A stretch of 16,973 nt of DNA from Deltaproteobacteria bacterium RIFCSPLOWO2_02_FULL_57_26 (GTDB lineage: Bacteria; Desulfobacterota; Binatia; UBA9968): positions 1 through 16,973 of the forward strand of contig MGSI01000139.1 in NCBI GenBank assembly GCA_001798455.1. The letters are read 5' to 3'. The notes below the pieces were generated by a model, which did no database searches, was not told where the DNA came from, and worked only from the letters and a program-made list of their open reading frames with translations. Made by a program: the position numbers and the translations under genes. Shown here piece after piece: positions 6,818 through 14,402 of this stretch. Every line of letters begins with the position of its first letter. Position 1 is the first letter of the stretch.

Positions 6818-7714
6818 GACCTGGTTATCAAAGCCGTAGAGAACCGCCGGGTTATCGACCAGGATCTTCCTGCGCGTCCCTTCATCCGGCGAAAAATCAA
6901 GCAATAGATCAAGGAGATCACCGTCATTGGGCGTCCTTCCCGGCAAGAAAATATTGGAATGCGGCCAGTCGGTCCCCCAGATAACGCGATCCGGCGCGAC
7001 ATCGATCAAGCAACGCGCAAAGGGCACCACCTCTTGGTAAGGAAGCCCGCTACCGGAGTAGAGATCAAGATTACAGATTTTGTCGATACCGCTGAGTTTG
7101 ACCCAGAACCTGTCGCTTTTCATAAGATCAAGAAGCAGTTGAAAGGCCGGTTGTTCCAAACCCTCCGCTGGTTTTATGCGCGCAAGATGGTCGAATACGA
7201 CGGGTACCGGCAGGGCGCGCATTCGCCTTTCCTGCTCCAATAAATTCCTGGGATCTATATGCAGGTCGACAGACCAGCCCAGCTCCGCAACTCGTTCCAC
7301 GACACGGTCAAAGACATCGAGCGCAATATTGCCTGCCGGTCGGTTCAGCAGATTAAAACGGACCCCTCGGATGCCCCCCTCGTGTAACCTCCTCAACTCC
7401 TCCCTCGGTGTTTTGTCGTCCGTCCGGGCAACGCCCCGAAAACGCCCGGGCATCCTCGCTATGGCATCCAAAGTAACCGTATTGTCCAGCCCATGCACGC
7501 TGGGCTGCACCACGACGGCGCGCTCAACTCCAAGGACAGCCGCCATGTTGAGATAGTGTTCGAGGGGCGCAGCGGGCGGGGTATATTGCCGCGTTGGAGC
7601 GAAAGGGAATCTATCCGGGGGACCGAAAATGTGGAAATGGGTGTCGCACGAATTTGGCGGCGGGCGAAACCTGGGTTTGCTCGGATTCGGATCGGGGGGC
7701 ATACAGTAACGCAT
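6806..7714 (-). CDS. LigI-like TIM-barrel amidohydrolase (2-pyrone-4,6-dicarboxylate lactonase family)
   Basis: 302 aa, the usual length of the amidohydrolase_2 family that includes LigI, which hydrolyses the lactone 2-pyrone-4,6-dicarboxylate in lignin-monomer degradation. The barrel motifs are DTHFHIFGP (His26, His28), VRFNLLNR (118-125, the substrate-arginine region), DLHIDP (His152), FDHLAR (His176), WVKLSGIDKI and the terminal IWGTDWPHSN with Asp249. The end IRRKILVDNPAVLYGF-like helix (282-295) is also typical. LigI members act without a tightly bound metal despite the HxH. A hydrolase of a different lactone or carboxylate is equally possible. Start: ATG 7714 with GGAGTAG 9-12 nt before it. 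A second ATG (7702) is 4 codons inside. Cytoplasmic, no signal peptide. Confidence 0.85.
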   Translation of the reverse strand: MRYCMPPDPNPSKPRFRPPPNSCDTHFHIFGPPDRFPFAPTRQYTPPAAPLEHYLNMAAVLGVERAVVVQPSVHGLDNTVTLDAIARMPGRFRGVARTDDKTPREELRRLHEGGIRGVRFNLLNRPAGNIALDVFDRVVERVAELGWSVDLHIDPRNLLEQERRMRALPVPVVFDHLARIKPAEGLEQPAFQLLLDLMKSDRFWVKLSGIDKICNLDLYSGSGLPYQEVVPFARCLIDVAPDRVIWGTDWPHSNIFLPGRTPNDGDLLDLLLDFSPDEGTRRKILVDNPAVLYGFDNQVFKP

Positions 7715-7795
7715 GGGAAATTTCTACTCCGCCATGTGACCTCTTCCGCCCTTTGCGAGTTCCGAGTTAGGTGATCCTTAACGGCTACTTATCAG

Positions 7796-7900
7796 CTACT
7801 GAGGCACTGCGCGCAAACGCTGCATCAGGTCGGTGTTGGCCTTTTCCGCTTCTTCGACAACCCGCCTTTCTTCCAGGACCGTCAATTCATCGCCCCGGAC
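7796..7900 (-). pseudogene. Short coding-like fragment downstream of the M15-like gene
   Basis: On the minus strand a stop-to-stop reading frame gives VRGDELTVLEERRVV, then EEAEKANTDLMQRLRAVPQ, with codon choice like the neighbouring genes and a charged helical composition. It has no ATG. TTG at 7885 is the only plausible start, and there is no clear ribosome binding site. The segment sits +1 out of frame just after the stop of the upstream M15-like gene. It could be a tiny gene, the decayed 3' end of a lost gene, or chance. Confidence 0.25.
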
Positions 7901-7910
7901 CTACCCTGCC

Positions 7911-8678
7911 TCACTTGGAGGTCATTCTCAGCGAGGGCCTACCGATATGGATATGCGCCCCCGTCGCCGCGCCTGACACCCGGTTCCAAAAAGCTATAAA
8001 CGGTATCCCATTCCCGCGCAGGTAGGCCATCAGGGCGCGGCCTTCCGGGCTGTCGGGGTGAACCGCCACGTCCATAGCGTCGCGATGGTCCAATCCCATT
8101 CGCTCATGGAGCGGCGTCTGGCCCAACGCGGTGATCGGCAGAAGGCGACCAAAGCTAGCGGAAAAAAATCTCACGATCGAGTTTGCATCGGCCAGGGACC
8201 AACGCCCCACAGCCTCATACCGGACGGAAGTTGTTGGCTGCCCGGAGGCCCCCGCCAGCGCGGGAGGTTGCCTCATGAGTTCCTCCTGCGCCTCAGCCTC
8301 GCGGATCGCGATCCCAGTCTCTTCAATCCGGGATCCTGTCCTCTCGACATTGGCCTTCGCGACGGCCAGCACGCGCTCTCTCTCCTCCAGCTCGACTCTG
8401 GCAATGTAGCCTCGCTGATAGAACTCTCTCCACTGCGCAACTTGCTCGGTGAGCTTTTGAACCTCGCGCTCATAGATGTTGAGCACCCTTTCGAGGCTTT
8501 CCCGGTACACCGTCATGGCCCCCATGAGATCGGCATCGAGTCTTGAGATTTCGGATCCACCCAAGTGATCACGATCCGGTTGTGAGATCCTGGCATCCGG
8601 TCGCGTTCCACCCTCCTGCGCTCCCGCCGCTACGCAGAGGATAAGAAAAAGCGCAAGCGTCGTTACCATCCTGTTCAT
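7911..8678 (-). CDS. Secreted coiled-coil protein with M15-peptidase-like C-terminal domain
   Basis: 255 aa from the ATG at 8678. Residues 1-20 are a signal peptide (MNRMVTTLALFLILCVAAGA, cleavage near AGA-QE). Residues 45-135 are a charged heptad-like helix rich in E/R/Q (RESLERVLNIYEREVQKL, VELEERERVLAVAKANVERT), predicted coiled coil. After a Pro/Gly linker, residues 158-250 resemble the D,D-carboxypeptidase M15/hedgehog-like zinc fold: GQTPLHERMGLDHRDAMDVA, then HPDSPEGRALMAYLRGNGIP and GAHIHIG. Candidate zinc and catalytic residues are His191, His198, Asp203, His242 and His244. I recall similar tails in acidobacterial proteins, but the assignment is tentative and the His spacing is not the textbook SxHxxGxAxD. 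An internal ATG at 8669 has a better ribosome binding site (AGGA, 8 nt). A cell-wall or periplasmic role is inferred. Divergent from the helicase gene. Confidence 0.7.
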   Translation of the reverse strand: MNRMVTTLALFLILCVAAGAQEGGTRPDARISQPDRDHLGGSEISRLDADLMGAMTVYRESLERVLNIYEREVQKLTEQVAQWREFYQRGYIARVELEERERVLAVAKANVERTGSRIEETGIAIREAEAQEELMRQPPALAGASGQPTTSVRYEAVGRWSLADANSIVRFFSASFGRLLPITALGQTPLHERMGLDHRDAMDVAVHPDSPEGRALMAYLRGNGIPFIAFWNRVSGAATGAHIHIGRPSLRMTSK

Positions 8679-8900
8679 CCTAAACACCACTCGCCGTGCC
8701 CTCCCGCTACCAGCTCCCTTCTTCGCAGCCGGCCCGGTCGAAAACCAGGTTACAGGCATGCAGACCACCGGTCAATACTTCCCGTTGTCTCCTGGTTTTT
8801 CGCGATCCAGGGAAGGTACGTGGAAAAAAGCGGAATCGAGACAACGATGCCTTGCCCTGCTCGGAGAAAATTAGTAACTTAGCTTTCCAATGGAGTCCAG
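8679..8900. other. Divergent intergenic region (M15-like gene / helicase gene)
   Basis: 222 nt between divergent genes, so promoters for both should be here. On the plus strand TTGCCC and TAACTT, 17 nt apart (about 8853-8881), are a weak candidate ahead of the helicase. No good minus-strand promoter was seen. No hairpin or operator stood out. Confidence 0.3.
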
Positions 8901-10901
8901 TTGGCACGCAAGTACTTTCTAAAGGGCAGCGGCTTGGCTCCCCGCAGCGCCTCAGGCACCGACTATCGCCAGGAACTCAACGAGGCCCAGCATGAGGCGG
9001 TGATGGCGCACGAGGGGCCCGTCTTGGTCATCGCCGGGGCCGGCACCGGGAAGACTCGCACCCTGGTTTACCGGGTCGCCCGCTTGGTCGAGATGGGAGT
9101 CGATCCCCGCTCGGTCCTGCTTCTGACCTTCACGCGTCGGGCCGCGGAGGAGATGCTGCGCCGGGCAAGCCTGCTGATCGACAATCGCTGCGCCAAGGTA
9201 TCCGGGGGAACCTTCCATTCCTTCGCCAACATCATCCTGCGCCAGTTCGGCAGGAAAATCGATCTCCAACCGGCGTTCACCATCATGGATCGATCCGACA
9301 GCGAAGACCTGATCCAGCTTTTACGCACGGAGCTGAGTCTGAATACCAAAGAGAAACGCTTTCCGCGCAAGCAGACCGCAGCCGAGATTTACAGCATGGC
9401 CCTGAACAAGCAATGGACCATTCCGAACCTGGTCGAGCGGGACTATCCCCACCTGTGCGATGCGCTCGAGGATCTCCTGCGGCTTTACGAGCGCTACGTG
9501 GACTACAAGCGCGGGAAATCCCTGCTCGACTATGACGATCTCTTGATCAAGCTCCGCGATCTCCTGGCCGGCCACGAGGAGGTGCGCCGCCGCCTCTCCG
9601 AAACCTACCGGTTCATCATGGTCGATGAGTATCAGGATACCAATCAGCTCCAGGCCGACATCATCCGCCTTCTGGCAGCGACGCACGATAACGTGATGGT
9701 GGTCGGGGATGATGCCCAGAGCATCTATTCCTTCCGTGGGGCCAACTTTCGCAACATCATGGACTTCGCCAAAGTATTTCCCGGGGCGCGCCTCATCTCT
9801 CTCGAAGAGAACTATCGCAGCACGCAGCCGATTCTGAGCCTGACCAACGAGATCATTCGGCGGGCGCGCGAGCGGTATGAAAAAAACCTCTATACGCGCA
9901 AAGGGGATGGCGAGGTCCCCATGTTGGTCCGTGCGGAGAGCGAGCAGACGCAATCCCGCTTTGTATGTCAGAAGATCCTGGAGCTCAGAGAAGAAGGAGT
10001 GCCGCTGTGGGATATCGCGGTCCTGTTCCGCTCCAGCTTTCATTCGTTCGATCTCGAGATCGAGCTGGCAAGGCACAACATCCCCTTCGTAAAAAGAGGC
10101 GGCTTCCAATTCATGGAGACCGCCCACGTCAAGGACCTCCTCGCCCACCTGAGGATCCTTTCCAACCCGCAGGATGCCGTCTCGTGGGGGCGGGTGCTCC
10201 TGCTCCTGGAGGGAGTGGGATCTCAGCTCAGCCAAAAGATTATCCACTGGGTCCTGCCCGGGCCCCATCCCGCAGAGAGGCTCAGGTCATTTGAAGCCAA
10301 GGGCAAGGTCGCGCACGGTCTTAGAACTCTGGCGCAGATCCTGCAAACCTGTGCGGAAGGGCAGCGGCCGGCGGAGCAGAGCCAGTACCTGATGCAGTAC
10401 TACATCCCGATCCTCAAGCAAAAATATCCGGATGACTATCCCAAGCGGCTGAGGGATCTGGAGCATTTCCAGGGCATGACCGAGCGCTATCGGAACCTGG
10501 AGCGGCTGCTCAGCGACATGGCTCTGGAGCCCCCGACCGACAGCGTCGACGGCGTCCTGGCCGTGGACCCGGACGAGGGACCGTTGGTGCTTTCCACGAT
10601 CCATTCGGCCAAAGGACTCGAGTGGCATTCGGTCTTCATCATCTGGGCTCTCGAAGGGAGATTTCCTTCCTATTACAATATCAACACCGAGGAGGAGCTG
10701 GAGGAGGAAAGGCGGCTGCTTTACGTCGCGGCCACGCGGGCCAAGGAGAACCTTTTTATCACCTATCCGATCAAGATCTTTGACCGTGGCCTGCGCGCCG
10801 TCCTTTCGAGACCATCTCAATTCATCGACGGCATCCCTGAGGAGCTTTTGGAGCCGGTGACCCTGGTGGAAGAAGAAGAGAATCGAGGCTGGGAGGAATA
10901 G
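8901..10901 (+). CDS. UvrD/PcrA/Rep-family ATP-dependent DNA helicase (SF1A)
   Basis: 666 aa, 3'-5' superfamily 1A helicase. Motifs in order: Q motif LNEAQHEAV (Gln30), Walker A AGAGTGKT (45-52), Ia TFTRRAAEEM (76-85), the TFHSFA box (104-109), Walker B VDEYQDTN (241-248), motif III GDDAQSIYSFRGA (269-281), motif IV ENYRS (303-307), motif V HSAKGLEWHSVF (near 570) and motif VI EERRLLYVAATRAKENL (near 613-629). It is shorter than typical UvrD/PcrA (about 720) and ends soon after motif VI, without the usual flexible C-terminal tail. The start is a TTG at 8901 with GGAG 7 nt upstream. No ATG precedes the Q motif. Likely roles are nucleotide excision or mismatch repair, or clearing of protein-DNA barriers. 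UvrD, PcrA and Rep cannot be separated here. It leads a plus-strand gene cluster. Confidence 0.93.
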   Translation: MARKYFLKGSGLAPRSASGTDYRQELNEAQHEAVMAHEGPVLVIAGAGTGKTRTLVYRVARLVEMGVDPRSVLLLTFTRRAAEEMLRRASLLIDNRCAKVSGGTFHSFANIILRQFGRKIDLQPAFTIMDRSDSEDLIQLLRTELSLNTKEKRFPRKQTAAEIYSMALNKQWTIPNLVERDYPHLCDALEDLLRLYERYVDYKRGKSLLDYDDLLIKLRDLLAGHEEVRRRLSETYRFIMVDEYQDTNQLQADIIRLLAATHDNVMVVGDDAQSIYSFRGANFRNIMDFAKVFPGARLISLEENYRSTQPILSLTNEIIRRARERYEKNLYTRKGDGEVPMLVRAESEQTQSRFVCQKILELREEGVPLWDIAVLFRSSFHSFDLEIELARHNIPFVKRGGFQFMETAHVKDLLAHLRILSNPQDAVSWGRVLLLLEGVGSQLSQKIIHWVLPGPHPAERLRSFEAKGKVAHGLRTLAQILQTCAEGQRPAEQSQYLMQYYIPILKQKYPDDYPKRLRDLEHFQGMTERYRNLERLLSDMALEPPTDSVDGVLAVDPDEGPLVLSTIHSAKGLEWHSVFIIWALEGRFPSYYNINTEEELEEERRLLYVAATRAKENLFITYPIKIFDRGLRAVLSRPSQFIDGIPEELLEPVTLVEEEENRGWEE

Positions 10902-10903
10902 AT

Positions 10904-12418
10904 ATGATTCGTTTTTTGCTCAACGTCGTAGTATTCGTCAGCGGGGCGGTCCTGATGGGCCTGGAGATCGTCGGGAGCCGGGTGCTGGCGCCCTATTTCG
11001 GCAACTCCATCTTTGTCTGGGGCAGCCTGATCTCTGTGGTCCTGGCGGCCTTGAGCTTCGGCTATTACTGGGGCGGATGGCTCTCCGAGCGCAACCCCTC
11101 ATTCGGAAGGCTCCTCGTGCTGCTGCTGGTTCCAGGCGCGTTGATCTTTTTCCTCCCCTTCATCTATCCGCAAGTCAATCTCTGGATCGCCGAGGTCGAT
11201 TTCGGTTTCCGGCTCAACCCCCTCATGGCCAGCAGCATCTTCTTCCTCCTGCCCGGGATTTTTCTCGGAACCGTCTCTCCCTACGCCATCCGCCTCGCCG
11301 CTACAACCCTTTCCACGGTCGGGAGCACCGCCGGGACTCTGTACGCGCTATCGACCTGCGGCAGCATCTTCGGCACGCTGTTCACCGCTTTCTATCTGAT
11401 CCCGGCCATCGGCGTCAGCAACATCATTCACTCGCTGGGGGTAACTCTCGTCTTCCTCTCGCTCATGCTCTGGCCGCTGGCGCGCATTCCGCTTGCGGAA
11501 ACGGTGAAAGCGGTCGCCGCCGTCATTCTGCTCGCCGTGATCTCGGTGCCGTTTCCACAGACTCTGTGGGCGCGCGTGAAAACGCTCTTTGAGAAGGACT
11601 CCTTCTATCACCGCATCCGAGTCGAGGAGGATGACGAAGCCCGCTACCTTTATTTCGACCGGACCTTGCAAAGCGCCATGAATCTCAACGATCCCACCGC
11701 CTTGAGGTTGATTTACTCGCGCTATGCTTCGATCGGGCTGGCCTTCAGGCCGGATGCCAAAAAGGTCCTGATCGTCGGTCTGGGAGGAGGCTCCATCCCG
11801 AAGAAATACCAGAAGGAGTTCCCCGGCATGGAGATCGAGGTGGCCGAGATCGACCCTGAGGTCATTCAGGTGGCAAAAAAGTTCTTTCATTTGCAAGATG
11901 GAAAAAACCTTCGCGTCTACGCCCAGGACGGCAGGCTTTTCCTCACCCGCACGTCCCAGCGGTATGACTTGATCCTTCTCGACGCCTATTTCACCGACGC
12001 GATCCCGTTTCATTTGACGACCCGCGAGTTTTTCCGCACCGCCGAGCGCAAGCTCGCCCCTAACGGGATCGTCGTGATCAACGTCATCGGGGCCGTCACG
12101 GGTCCGGGAGGAAGGATCACGCGCTCGATCGCTAAGACCCTGCGTGAGGTTTTTCCCCAGGTCTATCTTTTTCCCGCGCGCCGCGCGGACTACGCAAGCC
12201 TGGATACAACCCAGAACGTCATCGTGATCGCCACCAAAGAAAGCCAGCGGCGCGACATCCGAGAGATAACCACCCGAGCCACCTCGTTGGGACGAGGCCT
12301 GTTTCCGGACCCGGTCAGGGATATCGCGGTCTCCCTGGTCGAGTCTCACATACCCGATCACGACGTTCCGGTGCTCACCGATGACTACGCCCCGACGGAT
12401 AATCTGCTCCACCCTTAG
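10904..12418 (+). CDS. Seven-TM protein fused to spermidine-synthase-like methyltransferase domain
   Basis: 504 aa in two halves. Residues 1-218 hold about seven transmembrane helices (near 6-26, 38-60, 68-88, 108-126, 142-168, 172-192, 200-216). Conserved features include MGLEIVGSRVLAPYFG and the FLGTVSPYAIRLA loop, which recur in fused-type SpeE-like proteins. Residues 230-504 are a Rossmann spermidine-synthase-like domain: VLIVGLGGGSIPK (288-300), EIDPEVI, QDGR (Asp342), LILLDAY (Asp360) and TDDYAP near the C-terminus. True aminopropyltransferases have GGGDGG at the SAM loop, whereas this has GGGSIPK, so polyamine synthesis is doubtful. Such fusions are known but mostly uncharacterised. 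The start ATG has a perfect GGAGGA ribosome binding site, 2 nt after the helicase stop. The C-terminal 12 codons overlap the next gene. Confidence 0.85.
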   Translation: MIRFLLNVVVFVSGAVLMGLEIVGSRVLAPYFGNSIFVWGSLISVVLAALSFGYYWGGWLSERNPSFGRLLVLLLVPGALIFFLPFIYPQVNLWIAEVDFGFRLNPLMASSIFFLLPGIFLGTVSPYAIRLAATTLSTVGSTAGTLYALSTCGSIFGTLFTAFYLIPAIGVSNIIHSLGVTLVFLSLMLWPLARIPLAETVKAVAAVILLAVISVPFPQTLWARVKTLFEKDSFYHRIRVEEDDEARYLYFDRTLQSAMNLNDPTALRLIYSRYASIGLAFRPDAKKVLIVGLGGGSIPKKYQKEFPGMEIEVAEIDPEVIQVAKKFFHLQDGKNLRVYAQDGRLFLTRTSQRYDLILLDAYFTDAIPFHLTTREFFRTAERKLAPNGIVVINVIGAVTGPGGRITRSIAKTLREVFPQVYLFPARRADYASLDTTQNVIVIATKESQRRDIREITTRATSLGRGLFPDPVRDIAVSLVESHIPDHDVPVLTDDYAPTDNLLHP

Positions 12419-13031
12419 CCTGCTCTTTCTATCCGCCTGCGCCCTCAGCACCCCTGAGACGACGCAGAGGGTCGTGCGGGTCAAGGTATTGGCGGATCCC
12501 AAGCTGAGGGAGGAAAATCCGCGCTGGGTCGAAGAGCTGCGTGACCTGGTGGAAGCGGCTTCAGACTATTTCGAGAGGGAGTTCGGCATCCGCCTTGTCA
12601 CGCAGAGGGTCAGCCCCTGGCCGGAACGGGAAAGAATCGCTTCGACCGCCCTGCTCCTTGCACGCGTGAAACGGCAGGTTCCTTTAACCGACGAGAACGG
12701 AAGGTACGACCTCATCATCGCTTTCACCGGGGAGCTGGTGAATATTTATTCCGACGGCAAAGCCCGGGTCGACCGCATCGGAAACTGCCAGCAAGGCTTG
12801 GGCAATTACCTGGTGAGCTCGGTTTCAGGCCGATTCCGCTACCACGGGCCGAACACGGAGCCGAATATCGATGTGGTGGCGCTGGTTCACGAATTGGGAC
12901 ATATCTTCGGCGCGGAACACACCCGCGATATCAACTCGATCATGCATGAAAATTTCGACTACCGAACGGAGTTTGACAACAAGAGCCGGGAGGTGATTTT
13001 AAAAAATAAGTTCTGCCCGTTTGCAAAGTAG
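12381..13031 (+). CDS. Zincin metalloprotease lipoprotein
   Basis: 216 aa. The N-terminus MTTPRRIICSTLSLLFLSAC is a lipoprotein signal: positive head, hydrophobic core and lipobox LSAC with Cys20 as the lipidation site. Residues 30-130 form a mixed domain, with a helix containing WVEELRDLVEAASDYFEREF. The active site HELGHIFGAEHT (His170, Glu171, His174, His180) is the metzincin HExxHxxxxxH, and Met188 in SIMHENF fits the Met-turn. This suggests an extracytoplasmic zinc endopeptidase tethered to a membrane. Cys136 and Cys212 could form a disulphide. No close named family comes to mind; it is broadly like M10/M12-type or archaemetzincin-like proteins. It begins inside the preceding gene (38 nt overlap, different frame) with no strong ribosome binding site, so coupled translation is likely. 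Confidence 0.82.
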   Translation: MTTPRRIICSTLSLLFLSACALSTPETTQRVVRVKVLADPKLREENPRWVEELRDLVEAASDYFEREFGIRLVTQRVSPWPERERIASTALLLARVKRQVPLTDENGRYDLIIAFTGELVNIYSDGKARVDRIGNCQQGLGNYLVSSVSGRFRYHGPNTEPNIDVVALVHELGHIFGAEHTRDINSIMHENFDYRTEFDNKSREVILKNKFCPFAK

Positions 13032-13044
13032 ATTTTGAATTTTG

Positions 13045-13110
13045 AATTTTTAGTTTTTAATTAGGGTCCTTGAAGTTCAATTCAAAACTTAAAATTAAGA
13101 ATTAAAAATT
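13045..13110. repeat. AT-rich imperfect inverted repeat spacer
   Basis: Arms 13045-13062 (AATTTTTAGTTTTTAATT) and 13093-13110 (AATTAAGAATTAAAAATT) are inverted repeats matching at 16 of 18 positions, with a 30-nt loop. Shorter nested repeats lie inside and outside it (TTTTGAATT / AATTCAAAA). The whole 13032-13110 spacer is almost pure A/T in a GC-rich neighbourhood, between the lipoprotein stop and the trmJ start. It lacks the GC stem of a rho-independent terminator. It could be a miniature repeat family, an UP-element-like promoter region for trmJ, or a recombination-prone spacer. Confidence 0.75.
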
Positions 13111-13119
13111 GAGTGTCTG

Positions 13120-13878
13120 ATGTTACAAAACATTCGCGTCGTTCTGGTCGGACCTAAAGGGTCCGGCAATATCGGCTCGGTGGCCAGGGCGATGAAGAAT
13201 ATGGGGCTCAGGGATCTCGTCTTGGTCGGAGGCGGACGGACGCAAAGCTTTTGGGCCCGGGCCATGGCAGTGCATGCCGCAGAAATGCTGAAGGAAGTCC
13301 GTCGCTTCGCCACGCTACGCGAGGCGGTGGCCGAGTGCGCCTTGGTGATTGGCGCTACCTGCCGGGGAGGTCTCTACCGGAGCCACAGCCGCTCGCCCAG
13401 GGAGGTCGCGCCGGAGATCCTCGCCGCGGCTCGAACCGGGAAAGCCGCGCTCGTCTTCGGTCCCGAAGACCACGGCCTCAGCAATCGCGACCTCAATCAC
13501 TGCCACCTGCTCATCACGATCCCCGCTCATCCGGAGTATCCCTCGCTGAACGTGGCGCAGGCCGTGATGGTCTGCATCTATGAGCTGTTCGTCGCTCAAC
13601 TCGGCCAGCCGCCGCGCTCCGAGATCATACGTGCCCCCGCGGAGCGGGTCGAGCGGCTTTTCGACCGGATGCGGGCATCGCTGCTCAAGATCGGCTTTCT
13701 CGACTCGCAGAATCCCGACCATATTCTTCTCGCCTTGCGCCGCGTCCTCGGCCGGGCCGGCCTGGAGGAAAAAGACGTGCGCATCTTAATTGGTCTCTTC
13801 CGCCAGATCGAGTGGTATACCGAGGACGGATGGAGGGTGGTGCAGGAAAAAGAGAAAAAGGGGTTGAAAGTTCGCTAG
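13120..13878 (+). CDS. trmJ: TrmJ-family tRNA 2'-O-methyltransferase (SpoU/SPOUT)
   Basis: 252 aa. TrmJ methylates the ribose of residue 32 in the anticodon loop of several tRNAs, using SAM bound in a trefoil knot. The three SPOUT motifs are clear: motif 1 NIGSVARAMKNMG (17-29), motif 2 LVFGPEDHGLSN (111-122) and motif 3 YPSLNVAQAVMVCIYEL (140-156). The C-terminal helical extension, with RMRASLLKIGFLDSQNPDHI and the LRRVLGRAGLEEKDVRILIG segment, is the TrmJ dimer and tRNA-binding part, which separates it from TrmL/TrmH. Start: ATG 13120 after the AT-rich spacer. The ribosome binding site is poor (GAGTGTCTG). It ends the GC-rich plus-strand block. The DNA after it shifts to lower GC and shorter genes. 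Confidence 0.93.
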   Translation: MLQNIRVVLVGPKGSGNIGSVARAMKNMGLRDLVLVGGGRTQSFWARAMAVHAAEMLKEVRRFATLREAVAECALVIGATCRGGLYRSHSRSPREVAPEILAAARTGKAALVFGPEDHGLSNRDLNHCHLLITIPAHPEYPSLNVAQAVMVCIYELFVAQLGQPPRSEIIRAPAERVERLFDRMRASLLKIGFLDSQNPDHILLALRRVLGRAGLEEKDVRILIGLFRQIEWYTEDGWRVVQEKEKKGLKVR

Positions 13879-13894
13879 TGCCGTTGCTCCTTAT

Positions 13895-13918
13895 CCCGAA
13901 GGGCCTGCCTGTTTTTTT
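13895..13918 (+). terminator. Weak possible terminator after trmJ
   Basis: A small CCC-GAA-GGG hairpin (13895-13903) and a run of seven T (13912-13918) lie just after the trmJ stop. The stem is only 3 bp and is 8 nt from the T-run, so the call is doubtful. Confidence 0.18.
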
Positions 13919-14025
13919 CTGTTGCCTTCCCTGTAAATTTGCCTTATTTTACGCGGAAATAACTTCGGCTGGGTCTCCCGATCCGGTCACATCTTTGATT
14001 CCACATCATTGTCCGGATTGGTTCA

Positions 14026-14054
14026 TTGAGCCGCAGAGAGAGCCAGGGTATAAT
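14026..14054 (+). promoter_or_regulatory. Sigma70 promoter for the small-gene cassette
   Basis: TTGAGC (14026-14031) and a perfect TATAAT (14049-14054) are separated by exactly 17 nt. The start point would fall near 14061, leaving a leader of about 27 nt before the first small gene at 14088. It is the best promoter in the window by eye and marks the start of an independent transcription unit after trmJ. Confidence 0.7.
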
Positions 14055-14087
14055 TGGACAAAAGTGACACCAAGAAAGCGATAGCCC

Positions 14088-14402
14088 TTGGCTGAAAAGG
14101 AATATCTCATTCATCTCGGGGGACGCGCACGAAAGCGGCATTATCACAAAACCGATCAAGGGCAAGTGGTCGGCTTTATGGTGCAGCTGGAAGTAGAGGC
14201 GGAAGAGGGAGTCTGGAAACCGGTGATTCGTTATGATTGCGCGCACAACTTCGCCCATCGTGACCGCTACAATCTGAAGGGCGATCTTGATAAGGAAGAG
14301 ATACCGCTAAGTTACGCGGAATCACTGGACCTCGCAGACAAAGACATTAACGATAATTGGGATATTTACCAAGACCGCTTTCTACGAGGAGATTTTCCAT
14401 GA
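14088..14402 (+). CDS. Small conserved protein, DUF7718-like
   Basis: 104 aa, no signal or membrane segment. The sequence runs from a basic N-terminus (GGRARKRHYHKTDQG) through two beta-like stretches (VVGFMVQLEVEAE, VWKPVIRYDCAHNFAHRD) to an acidic helical end (ALAD-like LDLADKDINDNWDIYQDRF). The RYD-x-AH-x-FAHRD box with nearby Asp and His residues is its most distinctive feature and could be a metal or catalytic site. I recall this pattern as DUF7718, but cannot verify it here, and its function is unknown. The start is a TTG at 14088 with only a weak AAGAAAG upstream. It fits the promoter at 14026-14054. Its TGA overlaps the next gene's ATG (ATGA), so the two are translationally coupled. 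Confidence 0.7.
   Translation: MAEKEYLIHLGGRARKRHYHKTDQGQVVGFMVQLEVEAEEGVWKPVIRYDCAHNFAHRDRYNLKGDLDKEEIPLSYAESLDLADKDINDNWDIYQDRFLRGDFP

Noticed and set aside
11348..12502. Minus-strand 384-codon ORF opposite the SpeE-like gene
   Set aside because: A GC-rich antisense shadow of a gene with clear transmembrane and SAM motifs. Its composition is His/Asp/Gly-rich noise.
13120..13878. trmJ 3' end as an integration site for the right-hand accessory segment
   Set aside because: No direct repeat of the gene end, no integrase and no tRNA were seen.
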